Numbered from the stretch's first letter, positions 17,708 to 25,821 are shown. The stretch: DNA of 64,000 nucleotides from Rheinheimera sp. A13L (GCF_000217935.1 NZ_AFHI01000034.1:62001-126000); one strand, 5' to 3'. Numbers and translations are program-made. The notes: generated by a model not told the origin, from the sequence alone.

Positions 17708-17903
17708 ATGTACAGGAGGTACGGTACACCGAAAATGCAGGAGCATATTTTTGGTGATGTACAGGAGGTACGGTACACCGAAAATGCAGGAGCATATTTT
17801 TGGTGATGTACAGGAGGTACGGTACACCGAAAATGCAGGAGCATATTTTTGGTGATGTACAGGAGGTACGGTACACCGAAAATGCAGGAGCATATTTTCG
17901 GTG
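17708..17903 (+). repeat. Four tandem 49-bp repeats with eight CAGGAG motifs
   Basis: Units begin at 17708/17711, 17760, 17809 and 17858 with an exact 49-base period; the fourth differs at one base (TTTTCGG in place of TTTTTGG). Each unit holds two hairpins: GTAC-AGGAG-GTAC, and ATGC-AGGA-GCAT extended by CACCGAAAA / TTTT(T/C)GGTG. The change in unit four turns a G-U pair into G-C, so pairing is kept in RNA from the plus strand. The period is not a multiple of three and open frames across it shift each unit, so it is not coding. An ACAATAGT / ACTATTGT hairpin follows at 17907-17928. See findings for the CsrB-like interpretation. Confidence 0.9.
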
Positions 17904-18001
17904 ACTCACAATAGTGCTGAGACTATTGTCGAACCACTGTTAAAAAATAAAAACTGCACCATACTTTGTACCTGTTATTTTTCAACGACAGGGAGAATAT
18001 C

Positions 18002-18808
18002 ATGCTTTATCAGGTCAAAACCGGAGATACTTTAAGCACCATTGCCGCCCGTTATTATGGTGACAGCAGTAAAGCAAGCTGGATCGCCAGCCAGAATCAT
18101 TTAGCGAATGCCAATCAGATTTATCCGGGTCAACAACTGGAATTACCAGACTTGACTTCAACAGAATTGGCTTCAACAGAAGCAACTTTAGTCAGTCCGG
18201 CTTTGCTGTCAGCTTTGTGCCCTGCTTTAAACGCCAGCGATCTGAATCTTTTCTGCAAGGCGTTGGAGCTGGATTTGCCTAAAGCTCAGATCACTCCGCC
18301 TCTGTGTGTCGCCCATTTTATGGCACAAACTGCCCACGAAAGTGCAGGTTATGCTCAGCTCAGAGAGAACCTGAACTACAGCGCTTCAGCCTTGAGCTCT
18401 TTGTTTGCCAAATATTTTGTTGGCGTTGATGTAAATGAGTACGCCAGGCAACCAGAAAAAATCGCCAACCGTATTTATGCCAATCGAATGGGTAATGGTG
18501 CTGAACAAAGCGGCGATGGCTGGGCATACAGAGGCCGGGGCATTATTCAACTGACAGGCAAAGCGAACTACCAGGCTTTTAGCAAGGACTGGGGCACAGA
18601 TGTGGTTAATCAACCTGATTTGGTTGCCTTAGATCCTGTGCTGGCCGTTGCATCGGGCTGTTGGTATTGGCAAAAGCGCAATATTAATGCCGCTGCGCAA
18701 GCAGACGATTTAATGAAAGTAACCAAGCTGATTAACGGCGGCACCAATGGCATTGAGGACAGAGCGCATTTGCTCGGTATAGCCAAACAACAGATGGGAC
18801 TAAATTAA
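18002..18808 (+). CDS. LysM domain plus GH19 chitinase/lysozyme-like endolysin
   Basis: 268-residue cell-wall hydrolase. Residues ~1-48 form one LysM peptidoglycan-binding domain (YQVKTGDTLSTIAARYYG through IYPGQQLELP). After a Thr/Ser/Ala linker, residues ~75-265 form a GH19 domain with the catalytic Glu in MAQTAHESAGY, then RENLNYSA, YANRMGNG, GWAYRGRGIIQLTGKANY and ASGCWYWQKRNIN. The ATG has GGGAG seven bases upstream. There is no signal peptide and no holin or phage gene nearby, so this is either a domesticated phage endolysin or a protein exported by another route. Confidence 0.9.
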   Translation: MLYQVKTGDTLSTIAARYYGDSSKASWIASQNHLANANQIYPGQQLELPDLTSTELASTEATLVSPALLSALCPALNASDLNLFCKALELDLPKAQITPPLCVAHFMAQTAHESAGYAQLRENLNYSASALSSLFAKYFVGVDVNEYARQPEKIANRIYANRMGNGAEQSGDGWAYRGRGIIQLTGKANYQAFSKDWGTDVVNQPDLVALDPVLAVASGCWYWQKRNINAAAQADDLMKVTKLINGGTNGIEDRAHLLGIAKQQMGLN

Positions 18809-18836
18809 CCACTGCCTGTCCATTAGGTTGAAATAC

Positions 18837-18876
18837 CCGCCCAGCTCTCTGCAATTAATAGAGAAACTGAGCGGGC
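18837..18876 (+). terminator. Imperfect hairpin after the endolysin gene
   Basis: CCCGC..CTCTCT pairs with AGAGA..GCGGG around an AT-rich loop (GCAATTAAT), 28 bases after the stop codon, and merges into the REP palindrome that follows. No U-run, so the terminator call is tentative. Confidence 0.45.
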
Positions 18877-18894
18877 GACCATAAAGGTCGCCCC
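18873..18894. repeat. REP-like palindrome, class 1, copy A
   Basis: GGGCGACC-ATAAA-GGTCGCCC: eight-bp perfect stem with a five-base loop. The same palindrome with loop TTAAT occurs at 33670-33690. It lies in the convergent gap between endolysin and response regulator. Confidence 0.8.
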
Positions 18895-18932
18895 TTGTAT
18901 TTCAATACCACTCAAGGAATAACGGGGATAAG

Positions 18933-19580
18933 TTAAAACTCATCCGGTAGTTTGAGCTTTTCAAACAAAATACCGGCCAAAGTACGGTTGTTCACATTCA
19001 GTTTGCGTAATATTGCCGACACATGCTGTTTGATGGTGGTTTCCTGCACCTGCATTTCAAAGGCAATTTGTTTGTTCAGTAAACCGTCGGCAATCATTTT
19101 CAGCACACGGAATTGCTGAGGTGTCAGTTGTTCCAGCCGGCGGGCAAAATCCTGATCAATCAGATCTCTGGCTTTTTCCACATCGTTCACCAGCTCAGCT
19201 GGCACCCAGGTTTCCCCTGCTACCACTTGAGCCACTGCTTCAGATAACAAATCCAAAGGCGCAGATTTTGGAATATAAGCCGAAGCCCCCAACTGCAATG
19301 CTTGTTTAATCACGGCAGGATCTTCAATGGCAGACACCATTAAAATGGCAATATCAGGGTATTCAGTGCGAAGTGAAGTTAAACCGGCAAAACCTTCAGC
19401 ATCCGGCAATTTTAAATCCAGGAAGATCAGTTCGGTATCGGGGTGTTGCAGCAATAAAGCCCATAACTGCGCCATACTGTTGGCCTGCAGCAGCACAGCA
19501 TCAGTGCCAAGAATTTGTTGGGAAGCCTGTGCCAGAGCGACACGGAATAACGGGTGGTCATCAGCAATAATTGCAATCAT
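18933..19580 (-). CDS. LuxR/NarL-type response regulator, probable CrbR
   Basis: 215-residue two-component regulator. Receiver domain residues 1-120 with acidic pocket DDH near residue 7, phospho-acceptor Asp in IFLDLKLPD (~56), and Lys in AYIPKSAP (~105). The C-terminal LuxR helix-turn-helix is at ~150-210 (LTPQQFRVLKMIADGLLNKQI, ETTIKQHVSAILRKLNVNNRT). The sequence around LLNKQIA..E..TIK.HV..ILRKL is that of the AgmR/CrbR subgroup, which fits the CrbS-type kinase encoded 2.5 kb away. Between them lie unrelated genes, so the pair is split. The dispersed element copy 2 lies 75 bases upstream. Confidence 0.83.
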   Translation of the reverse strand: MIAIIADDHPLFRVALAQASQQILGTDAVLLQANSMAQLWALLLQHPDTELIFLDLKLPDAEGFAGLTSLRTEYPDIAILMVSAIEDPAVIKQALQLGASAYIPKSAPLDLLSEAVAQVVAGETWVPAELVNDVEKARDLIDQDFARRLEQLTPQQFRVLKMIADGLLNKQIAFEMQVQETTIKQHVSAILRKLNVNNRTLAGILFEKLKLPDEF

Positions 19581-19654
19581 AACAGCGCAGTATCAACTCT
19601 TTAAAACCTCTTTTAAACATACTGAACCAGGGCTTTCGCCCCGGCAAGTAATTT

Positions 19655-19780
19655 TTAGCCTTCGTACTTGAAGCCGCAGCTTTGTTGACTGTGTGTTCTC
19701 GCCCCAGTCACATAGGTGAACTATGCTCCTGGGGTCTCAATCACTTGTCGCCTCGCTGCAACTCCAATTACTTTGGCTAA
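19655..19780 (-). repeat. Dispersed 126-bp element, copy 2
   Basis: Flanked by TTAGCC (19655-19660) and its complement GGCTAA (19775-19780). The centre is GCCCCAG-TCA-CATAG-GTGAA-CTATG-CTC-CTGGGG, a long interrupted hairpin, with outer arms GCAGC/GCTGC. It sits between the receptor stop (19801) and the response-regulator start (19580) and reads in the sense direction of the latter. A GGGC-TTTC-GCCC hairpin (19630-19642) follows. Confidence 0.85.
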
Positions 19781-19800
19781 TCTTTTACACCTTTAGCTGC

Positions 19801-22023
19801 TTAGAAACGATAACCTAAAGTTAAGCTGTAGGTTCTTGGGTCGCCGTAATAGGCCGTAATGGTTTGCTCACCGGCCAACAGCGGGAAGTTGTAACCGGCA
19901 ATACGGGTTTCTTTATCACCTATATTACGCACCTGAGCCGATAGATCCCAGTGACCATCATTGGAGTACCAGGTAGCCCCAGCGTTAAAGATGGTGTAAC
20001 CACCAAAATCCAGCACCGAGGGCACTTCAAAAATTTGAGTGTCAGCACGGTACGAACCCATAACGTTATAAACAATTTCACCTATACCTGCACTTTGAGT
20101 GTATTTCAGACCTAAAGTACCAGTCCATTCCGGAGTATTGGCAAAAGACCAGACATCCGACACGTCCACATCAGTTTGTAATACTGAATCAAAAAATACC
20201 ACTTCATTAAACTTGGCATCTGTGTAGCCGAGAATACCGGTAAATTCTAAGTTACTGGTCAATACAGAAATCATTTCGACTTCAAAACCACGTATATCAG
20301 CACTGGCGGCATTCAATACCTGAGAAGCTACAGTATTATTCACCGCACGCTGCACTGTGACCTGCATATCGTCATAGCTGGAACTAAAAGCCGCAGCGTT
20401 TAAACGTATAGTGCGATTATTCCATTCACTTTTAAAACCAACTTCGACAGTGTCGACTATTTCTTCCTGATAAGGATCGCCGGCATTCGGGTTAATAGAC
20501 TGGTTGCCACGCATATCAAAGCCACCAGATTTAAAACCGTCCGTATAAGAGCCATACCACATGAAGTTGTCGGAGCTTTGATATTCAAAACCTAAACGGG
20601 GAGAGAAATGACTGAAACTTTCGCTGCCTTCGAAATCGGATTGCACAGCTATTGGAGTGCCATCAGCGCGAGGCAATTTATACCCCAGATAGACAAAACG
20701 ATACACATCAGCATCTTTGTCATCTTCGGTGTAACGGCCACCTAAGGTAAAAGACAGTTTGTCAGTGAATTGGTAACTGCCTTGAGCATAAGCTGCCACA
20801 CTGTCAGTTTCTACACAGCCACCGTTTTCAATAGTCACGCCCAACCCTTGCACCAGCACAGTGCCAAAGGCACCACAAGCATCACCTTTAAAGTAATACA
20901 GGCCTGATGCCATCGTCAGTTTGTCGCCGTTAAACAACAACTGCAGTTCTTGCGAAGTTTGTTCGTCTTCATAAAAGGCGGGTACATCTAACGAGGGTAA
21001 TGCGGTGGCATCGAAGTCGATATTCGTGTCTGTCACCCCTTCACGTTTGGCTGTAATGGATTTTAAGGTCCAGCTATCGTTTATATCCCAGGCAATAGTC
21101 AGTGACTGACCTTCAGTCACCACAGAGTTATCTGCAGGCATGCTGGTATTGGAATCAAAAACACTTTCTGGTGGCGTATCGCCAGTCACTAAACTTGGTG
21201 TTAAGCGATGGCCCCCTTTGGAATTGGAATCATCTTCAGTGCGGTCGGCTGCAAAACTGAAACGTAAATTATCCGTCGCCTGATACTGCAAACTCACGCG
21301 GCCAGACAAGATCTCTTTATTGTAGTTTTCAGCGCCGGTGTTGAGATAAGTACCAAAACCATCTCTGTTTAGTGTGGCTAAGGCAGCTCCAAAAAACAGC
21401 TTGTCAGTTAATGCTGTCTGGCCAGCAATTTTGAAATCTTTTTGTCCGTAGTTACCTACAGTCCCCCGTAAACTCAGCTCTGTATCACCACTTAAAGGTT
21501 TAGTGATGTATTTAACCGCGCCGCCTATTGTATTACGTCCATACAAAGTACCCTGCGGGCCACGCAATACTTCAATACGTTCTACATCGTAGACGTCCAA
21601 AGCTGCACCTTGAGGGCGAGCCATATAGACGTCGTCAATATAAATACCGACCCCGGATTCAAAACCCCACAGTGGATCCTGCTGACCTATACCACGGATG
21701 TAAGCGGTTAAAGTACTGTTGGTACCACGGGACACCTGTAAAGTGGTGTTCGGCGAATAAGCCTGCACCGCAGTAATATTTTCAATGCCACGCTGAGCCA
21801 AAGCTTCTGCACCTATAGAGGTTACAGCCACCGGAACCTGCTGCAGGTTTTCCGCAGTTTTACGTGCCGTTACCTGGATGACTTCCAGCGTTGCTTCTTC
21901 TTGTTCTGCCGTGTCGTCGGTGGCCTGTTCTGCCAAAGCCGGATTAAATAAAGCTGAGCCTACCAGCAGCGCTAATAAGGTCGGTTGGAATATAGTCTTC
22001 GTCTTCTTATTGTTATGGGCCAT
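19801..22023 (-). CDS. TonB-dependent receptor of the GntP/hydrolase locus
   Basis: 740-residue outer-membrane receptor. Signal peptide ~1-31 (LLALLVGSALFNPALA-EQ), TonB-box-like LEVIQVTA, plug with QQVPVAVTSIGAEALAQRG, YIRGIGQQDP, VGIYIDDVYMARPQ and RIEVLRGPQGTLYGRNTIGG, and a barrel ending in LTLGYRF. The plug is of the siderophore/vitamin or FyuA-like subgroup often annotated simply as TonB receptor. AGGAG with AAGG lies before the ATG. It is divergent from the GntP permease and periplasmic hydrolase genes, with twin 17-bp repeats in between, so the three probably take up and process one ester-containing or organic-acid substrate. The substrate is unknown. Confidence 0.9.
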   Translation of the reverse strand: MAHNNKKTKTIFQPTLLALLVGSALFNPALAEQATDDTAEQEEATLEVIQVTARKTAENLQQVPVAVTSIGAEALAQRGIENITAVQAYSPNTTLQVSRGTNSTLTAYIRGIGQQDPLWGFESGVGIYIDDVYMARPQGAALDVYDVERIEVLRGPQGTLYGRNTIGGAVKYITKPLSGDTELSLRGTVGNYGQKDFKIAGQTALTDKLFFGAALATLNRDGFGTYLNTGAENYNKEILSGRVSLQYQATDNLRFSFAADRTEDDSNSKGGHRLTPSLVTGDTPPESVFDSNTSMPADNSVVTEGQSLTIAWDINDSWTLKSITAKREGVTDTNIDFDATALPSLDVPAFYEDEQTSQELQLLFNGDKLTMASGLYYFKGDACGAFGTVLVQGLGVTIENGGCVETDSVAAYAQGSYQFTDKLSFTLGGRYTEDDKDADVYRFVYLGYKLPRADGTPIAVQSDFEGSESFSHFSPRLGFEYQSSDNFMWYGSYTDGFKSGGFDMRGNQSINPNAGDPYQEEIVDTVEVGFKSEWNNRTIRLNAAAFSSSYDDMQVTVQRAVNNTVASQVLNAASADIRGFEVEMISVLTSNLEFTGILGYTDAKFNEVVFFDSVLQTDVDVSDVWSFANTPEWTGTLGLKYTQSAGIGEIVYNVMGSYRADTQIFEVPSVLDFGGYTIFNAGATWYSNDGHWDLSAQVRNIGDKETRIAGYNFPLLAGEQTITAYYGDPRTYSLTLGYRF

Positions 22024-22082
22024 GTGCCTTCTCCTGCTAACTTGTCCAGTACCACTCTAGGCTGTCCTGCTGAAATGTTAAG

Positions 22083-22181
22083 CTGTACCTTAGTACTATA
22101 CCCGCCACAAACTACACTCAAGCCAATGAAAACAAAAGGATTAACCAAAAAAGCATCTGAGAGACTGTACCTTAGTACTAT
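22083..22181. promoter_or_regulatory. Twin 17-bp operator-like repeats in a divergent promoter region
   Basis: CTGTACCTTAGTACTAT occurs twice without mismatch, at 22083-22099 and 22165-22181, 82 bases apart in the same orientation. Each contains GTAC-CTTA-GTAC. The gap lies between receptor and GntP permease starts. The repeats are likely binding sites for one regulator; the TACTAT ends could also serve as -10 elements. Confidence 0.65.
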
Positions 22182-22234
22182 GGTTTGCAGCTTTACTTTC
22201 CACCAGACTGAAAAAAAAACACAAGGTTGTTTCT

Positions 22235-23536
22235 ATGCTGAGTTTATTTGGTTTACTGGCGGGACTGGTGTTATTGATAGTACTGACAATGCGCGGCGTG
22301 AATCTGTTTATTCTGGCACCGCTGTGCGCTTTGTTTGTCGCTTTATTTAATGGCATCCCATTTTGGCTGGCCGACAACCCGGCCAATTTTGTGCAGGGCT
22401 ATATGTCAGGTTTTGCTGGTTTTGTCTCCAGCTGGTTTTTAATGTTTTTATTGGGTGCACTTTTTGGCAAGCTGATGGAACACACAGGAGCTGCTGACGC
22501 AGTGGCACTTGCTATTGTAAAACGTATAGGCAAACAACGGGCTGTGCTGGCTGTGGTATTGGCCTGTGCTGTTTTGACTTATGGTGGTGTCAGTATTTTT
22601 GTGGTGGCTTTTTCCGCTTACCCCATGGCGGTGAGTTTATTTAAAGACGCCAACCTGCCACGGCGCTTTATTCCAGCTACTTTAGGTTTAGGTTCTGTCA
22701 CTTTTACTATGACATCAGCAGGCTCACCGGAAATTCAAAACTGGATCCCTATTCAATACCTGGGCACCAGCCCTTATGCTGGCTGGGAAGTCAGCATCAT
22801 AGTGGCTATTTTTATGGCTATTATTGGCTACTGCTGGCTGATGAAGATGATCCAAAGCGCTATGGCCAAAGGTGAAAAATTTGAAGGTCGCGAAGCAGAT
22901 CCTGTAGTCGGTGACAAAGCTTTACCTCATCCAATGATGGGCATTTTACCTTTGCTGGTGGTGTTGATATTGTCTTATCTGCTGCACGATTCCATGCAAC
23001 AAGCTGCCTTGATCGTGGCGCTGACAGGCGGTGTCACCACTTTGTATTTGTTAAATCGTAAGTTCTTAACCTCTTTGGGGCAAACTTTGGATCAAGGCGC
23101 AACGGGGGCTTTAATTGCAATAGGCAATACAGCCGCAGTAGTGGGTTTTGGTTCTGTCGCTAAGTTAACACCGGCTTTTGCCGCTGTGGTAGACACCATG
23201 ACGCATTTACCAGGTTCTGAACTGATAGGCGCAGCAGTAGCAGTCAGTATTATTGCCGGTTTAACAGGTTCAGCTTCTGGTGGTCAGGCCATCGCCTTGC
23301 CGGAAATAGCCCCAGTGTATTTAGAGCGAGGCGTGGATGCCGAACAGCTGCACCGTGTGGTTGCTATCTCATCCGGCGCTTTAGACTCACTGCCGCACAA
23401 TGGTTATGTGGTCACTACCATTCGTGCTATCTGTGGTGAAAGCCACCAGAATGCCTACTGGCCTGTGGCTGCTGTGACAGTAGTGGTGCCCACACTTGGT
23501 GTGATCATGGCTATTTTCCTGTTCCAATGGTTCTGA
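22235..23536 (+). CDS. GntP family permease
   Basis: 433-residue inner-membrane transporter with about twelve hydrophobic segments. The GntP family imports gluconate, related sugar acids or short hydroxy acids by proton symport. Visible family blocks are ALFGKLMEHTGAADAVA near residue 75, TYGGVSIFVVAFSAYPMAV near 115, SAGSPEIQNWIPIQYLGT near 170 and the C-terminal TGSASGGQAIALPEIAP and SSGALDSLPHNGYVVTT. An AAGG motif precedes the ATG. The next gene starts 27 bases after its stop, so the two form an operon. Confidence 0.87.
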   Translation: MLSLFGLLAGLVLLIVLTMRGVNLFILAPLCALFVALFNGIPFWLADNPANFVQGYMSGFAGFVSSWFLMFLLGALFGKLMEHTGAADAVALAIVKRIGKQRAVLAVVLACAVLTYGGVSIFVVAFSAYPMAVSLFKDANLPRRFIPATLGLGSVTFTMTSAGSPEIQNWIPIQYLGTSPYAGWEVSIIVAIFMAIIGYCWLMKMIQSAMAKGEKFEGREADPVVGDKALPHPMMGILPLLVVLILSYLLHDSMQQAALIVALTGGVTTLYLLNRKFLTSLGQTLDQGATGALIAIGNTAAVVGFGSVAKLTPAFAAVVDTMTHLPGSELIGAAVAVSIIAGLTGSASGGQAIALPEIAPVYLERGVDAEQLHRVVAISSGALDSLPHNGYVVTTIRAICGESHQNAYWPVAAVTVVVPTLGVIMAIFLFQWF

Positions 23537-23562
23537 TCAAAGGCATTTAGAAGGATAACCCA

Positions 23563-24711
23563 ATGAAATTATGGCTTGGATTTATGTTGCTGTGCAGCAG
23601 CCTTTTCGCTGCAGCAGAGCTGCCTTTGGTACAAAAACAGCAGTTGGAACTAGAGCGCTTCACCACCCAAAGTGGCGTGGTGTTAAAACAAGTAAAAGCT
23701 GGCTGGGAAGCCTATGGCCAACTGAATGCTGATAAATCCAATGTCATTTTAATTACTCATTTCTTTTCCGGCACTTCCCATGCCGCAGGCAAATACCGCG
23801 CTACAGACGCAGCACCTGGCTACTGGGATAGTATTATTGGCCCCGGCAAAGCCATAGATACCAATAAATTTTATGTAGTAAGTGTTGATAGTCTGGCCAA
23901 CCTGAATGCTTTTTCACCCGACGTGATCACCACAGGCCCTACCAGCATCAACCCCGACATAGGTAAGGCTTATGGCTTAACGTTTCCAGTCGTTACCATT
24001 CGTGATTTTGTCGAAGTGCAAAAAGCCTTACTGGATAAACTCGGTATTAAAAAACTCTATGCGGTGATTGGCCCTTCGATGGGTTCTTTTCAGGCTATTG
24101 AATGGGCCGTCAGTTATCCGGATAAAGTAGAGCGTTTACTGCCCGTGATAGGCACAGCTTATATCGACAGTTTCAGTGCGATACGGCTGGAGCGCTGGGC
24201 TCAGCCCATTAAACAGGACCCAAAGTGGCATAAAGGTGCCTATCCCTTAACAGAGCAACCTCAAGGCTTAACCCGGGCTTTGGCATATGTGATTCAGGAT
24301 GCGTTACACCCGGATTTATTTAACCAAAGCTACCCTGCCCCCACTTTGGATAAAGCCATTCATCAGGACATTCAAAACGAATTACCAGCCTGGGATCAGT
24401 TAATGAAAGCGGCTAAGCAGCGTTCAGCCCAAATGGACGCCAATTCGTTGTTGTATTTGGTCAGGGCTTCACAATTATGGCGAGCTGGTATGGGCGACAA
24501 CTGGCAACAAAAGCTACAAAGCGTAAAGGCCAAAACTCTTTGGTTGCCTGCTACTGGAGATTTATTGCTGACTCCGGCTATGGCAAAACAGAGCAAAGAC
24601 CAGATGCCTGATGCATTGTATGAAGAAATTTCAGGTCAGGCCGGGCATTTAGACGGGCTATTAAATATTCAGAGTAAAGCAGAACAAATCCGGGCGTTTT
24701 TAGCTCAGTAA
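23563..24711 (+). CDS. Exported alpha/beta hydrolase, MetX-like fold
   Basis: 382-residue alpha/beta-hydrolase related to homoserine O-acetyltransferases but with a signal peptide (MKLWLGFMLLCSSLFAAAE), so periplasmic. The nucleophile elbow is IGPSMGSFQ (~170), the catalytic His probably in AGHLDGLL near the C-terminus and the Asp in PATGDLLLTPA. The oxyanion region ITHFFSGTSHAAG resembles MetX-type proteins. Export and the neighbouring TonB receptor and permease suggest ester or amide hydrolysis of an imported compound in the periplasm before GntP uptake; this is inference. AGGATA precedes the ATG. Confidence 0.82.
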   Translation: MKLWLGFMLLCSSLFAAAELPLVQKQQLELERFTTQSGVVLKQVKAGWEAYGQLNADKSNVILITHFFSGTSHAAGKYRATDAAPGYWDSIIGPGKAIDTNKFYVVSVDSLANLNAFSPDVITTGPTSINPDIGKAYGLTFPVVTIRDFVEVQKALLDKLGIKKLYAVIGPSMGSFQAIEWAVSYPDKVERLLPVIGTAYIDSFSAIRLERWAQPIKQDPKWHKGAYPLTEQPQGLTRALAYVIQDALHPDLFNQSYPAPTLDKAIHQDIQNELPAWDQLMKAAKQRSAQMDANSLLYLVRASQLWRAGMGDNWQQKLQSVKAKTLWLPATGDLLLTPAMAKQSKDQMPDALYEEISGQAGHLDGLLNIQSKAEQIRAFLAQ

Positions 24712-24764
24712 ATTCTTCCATCACTCTTTCTATCCACCCTGTTGAGGTTTGCCTTCCTCTGGTT

Positions 24765-24795
24765 CAGCTAAAGCTTTGGCTTTAGCTGTTTTTTT
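24765..24795 (+). terminator. Intrinsic terminator after the hydrolase gene
   Basis: CAGCTAAAGC / GCTTTAGCTG, ten-bp stem with a TTTG loop, followed by seven T residues. It ends at the 3' edge of the convergent integrase gene. Confidence 0.9.
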
Positions 24796-25804
24796 ATGCA
24801 GCACTACTGCGATAACTACACAGGGGTTCTTTTAATTCTGGCGGATGAATGAGTTTATCCAAAGGGCTAACTGTGCCCGCGTAATGCTGACCAATCACAT
24901 GAGTATAAATTTGAGTGGTTGCCACATCGTTATGCCCAAGCAATTCCTGCACTGTGCGTATGTCATAACCCGATTGCAATAAATGAGTGGCAAATGAATG
25001 ACGAAACGTGTGGCAATTCACTTTTTTACGAATACCGCTGGCAACGACAGCTGGCTGCAGCGTCTTTCTGATCACACTATCATGCAAATGATGCCTGCAA
25101 AGCACTCCTGTCAGCGGGTGAGCACAAAGACAAGTTGAAGGAAACAAATACATCCAACCTGCTTGTCGATATGCAGAAGGGTATTTCCGCCCCAACGCAA
25201 AGGGTAAAGATGGGCCAATACCACGCAGATTGTCTTGCTGTTGCAAAGCCAGAGCTTGTTCTATACGTTGCTTCAGTGTGGGCACCAAACTGCGACTAAG
25301 CAAAGTTTGCCTGTCTTTTCTTCCCTTGCCGTCTCTGACAGTAATAGATAAATGCTCCAGATCAACATCTTGTACACGCAGGCGTAAACACTCAGAAACC
25401 CTTAACCCGCTACCGTACAATAAAGACACTACAAGTAAAGGTAACCCCTTCAGGTGTTGCAATACTGCGGCAACTTCTGCAACAGATAACACGACAGGCA
25501 AGCTGCGTTGTTTCACAGCATGCTTAAACCCAAGCTCGCCCAACTCCAGTTTTAAAAACTTGTGGTACAAAAAGACTAACGCATTCAACGCTACTTTTTG
25601 AGTGTTCACAGCAACATGCCGCTGATTCGCCAGCCAGCTTAAAAAATTTTTGACCTCTTCAGCCCCCATCTCTTGTGGATGTTTTTTCTGGTGAAACAGA
25701 ATAAAACTTTTTATCCAATACAAGTAGGAATGCTCTGTACGAATGCTATATCCCCTTAACCGAATGTCTTCAGATACAGCTTGTAAAAAAGCACTTTTAG
25801 CCAT
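24794..25804 (-). CDS. intI: Integron integrase IntI (tyrosine recombinase)
   Basis: 336-residue site-specific recombinase. The N-terminal SAM-like core-binding domain is residues ~5-90. The catalytic residues are all present: Arg in GSGLRVSE (~135), His-x-x-Arg in CHTFRHSFATH (~266-269), His in LLGHNDV and Tyr in QIYTHV (~300). The IntI-specific insert that contacts attC is visible at ~200-245 (LPFALGRKYPSAYRQAGW, LFPS, LCRHHLHDSVI). The gene is intact, so cassette capture may still occur. The ATG at 25804 has GGTGAG seven bases upstream; an in-frame ATG at 25837 is less likely because it overlaps a LexA-like box. It is divergent from the cassette array, the standard integron layout. Confidence 0.95.
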   Translation of the reverse strand: MAKSAFLQAVSEDIRLRGYSIRTEHSYLYWIKSFILFHQKKHPQEMGAEEVKNFLSWLANQRHVAVNTQKVALNALVFLYHKFLKLELGELGFKHAVKQRSLPVVLSVAEVAAVLQHLKGLPLLVVSLLYGSGLRVSECLRLRVQDVDLEHLSITVRDGKGRKDRQTLLSRSLVPTLKQRIEQALALQQQDNLRGIGPSLPFALGRKYPSAYRQAGWMYLFPSTCLCAHPLTGVLCRHHLHDSVIRKTLQPAVVASGIRKKVNCHTFRHSFATHLLQSGYDIRTVQELLGHNDVATTQIYTHVIGQHYAGTVSPLDKLIHPPELKEPLCSYRSSAA

Positions 25805-25821
25805 TTTAAGCTCACCATAAA

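Noticed and set aside
17708-17903. Tandem array as a CRISPR
   Set aside because: Units are contiguous and nearly identical throughout with no unique spacers, and no cas genes are present.
17653-17909. Several overlapping open frames on both strands across the tandem repeat array
   Set aside because: They arise from a 49-base period that shifts frame every unit and have no ribosome-binding sites; the array is better read as repeat DNA or structured RNA.
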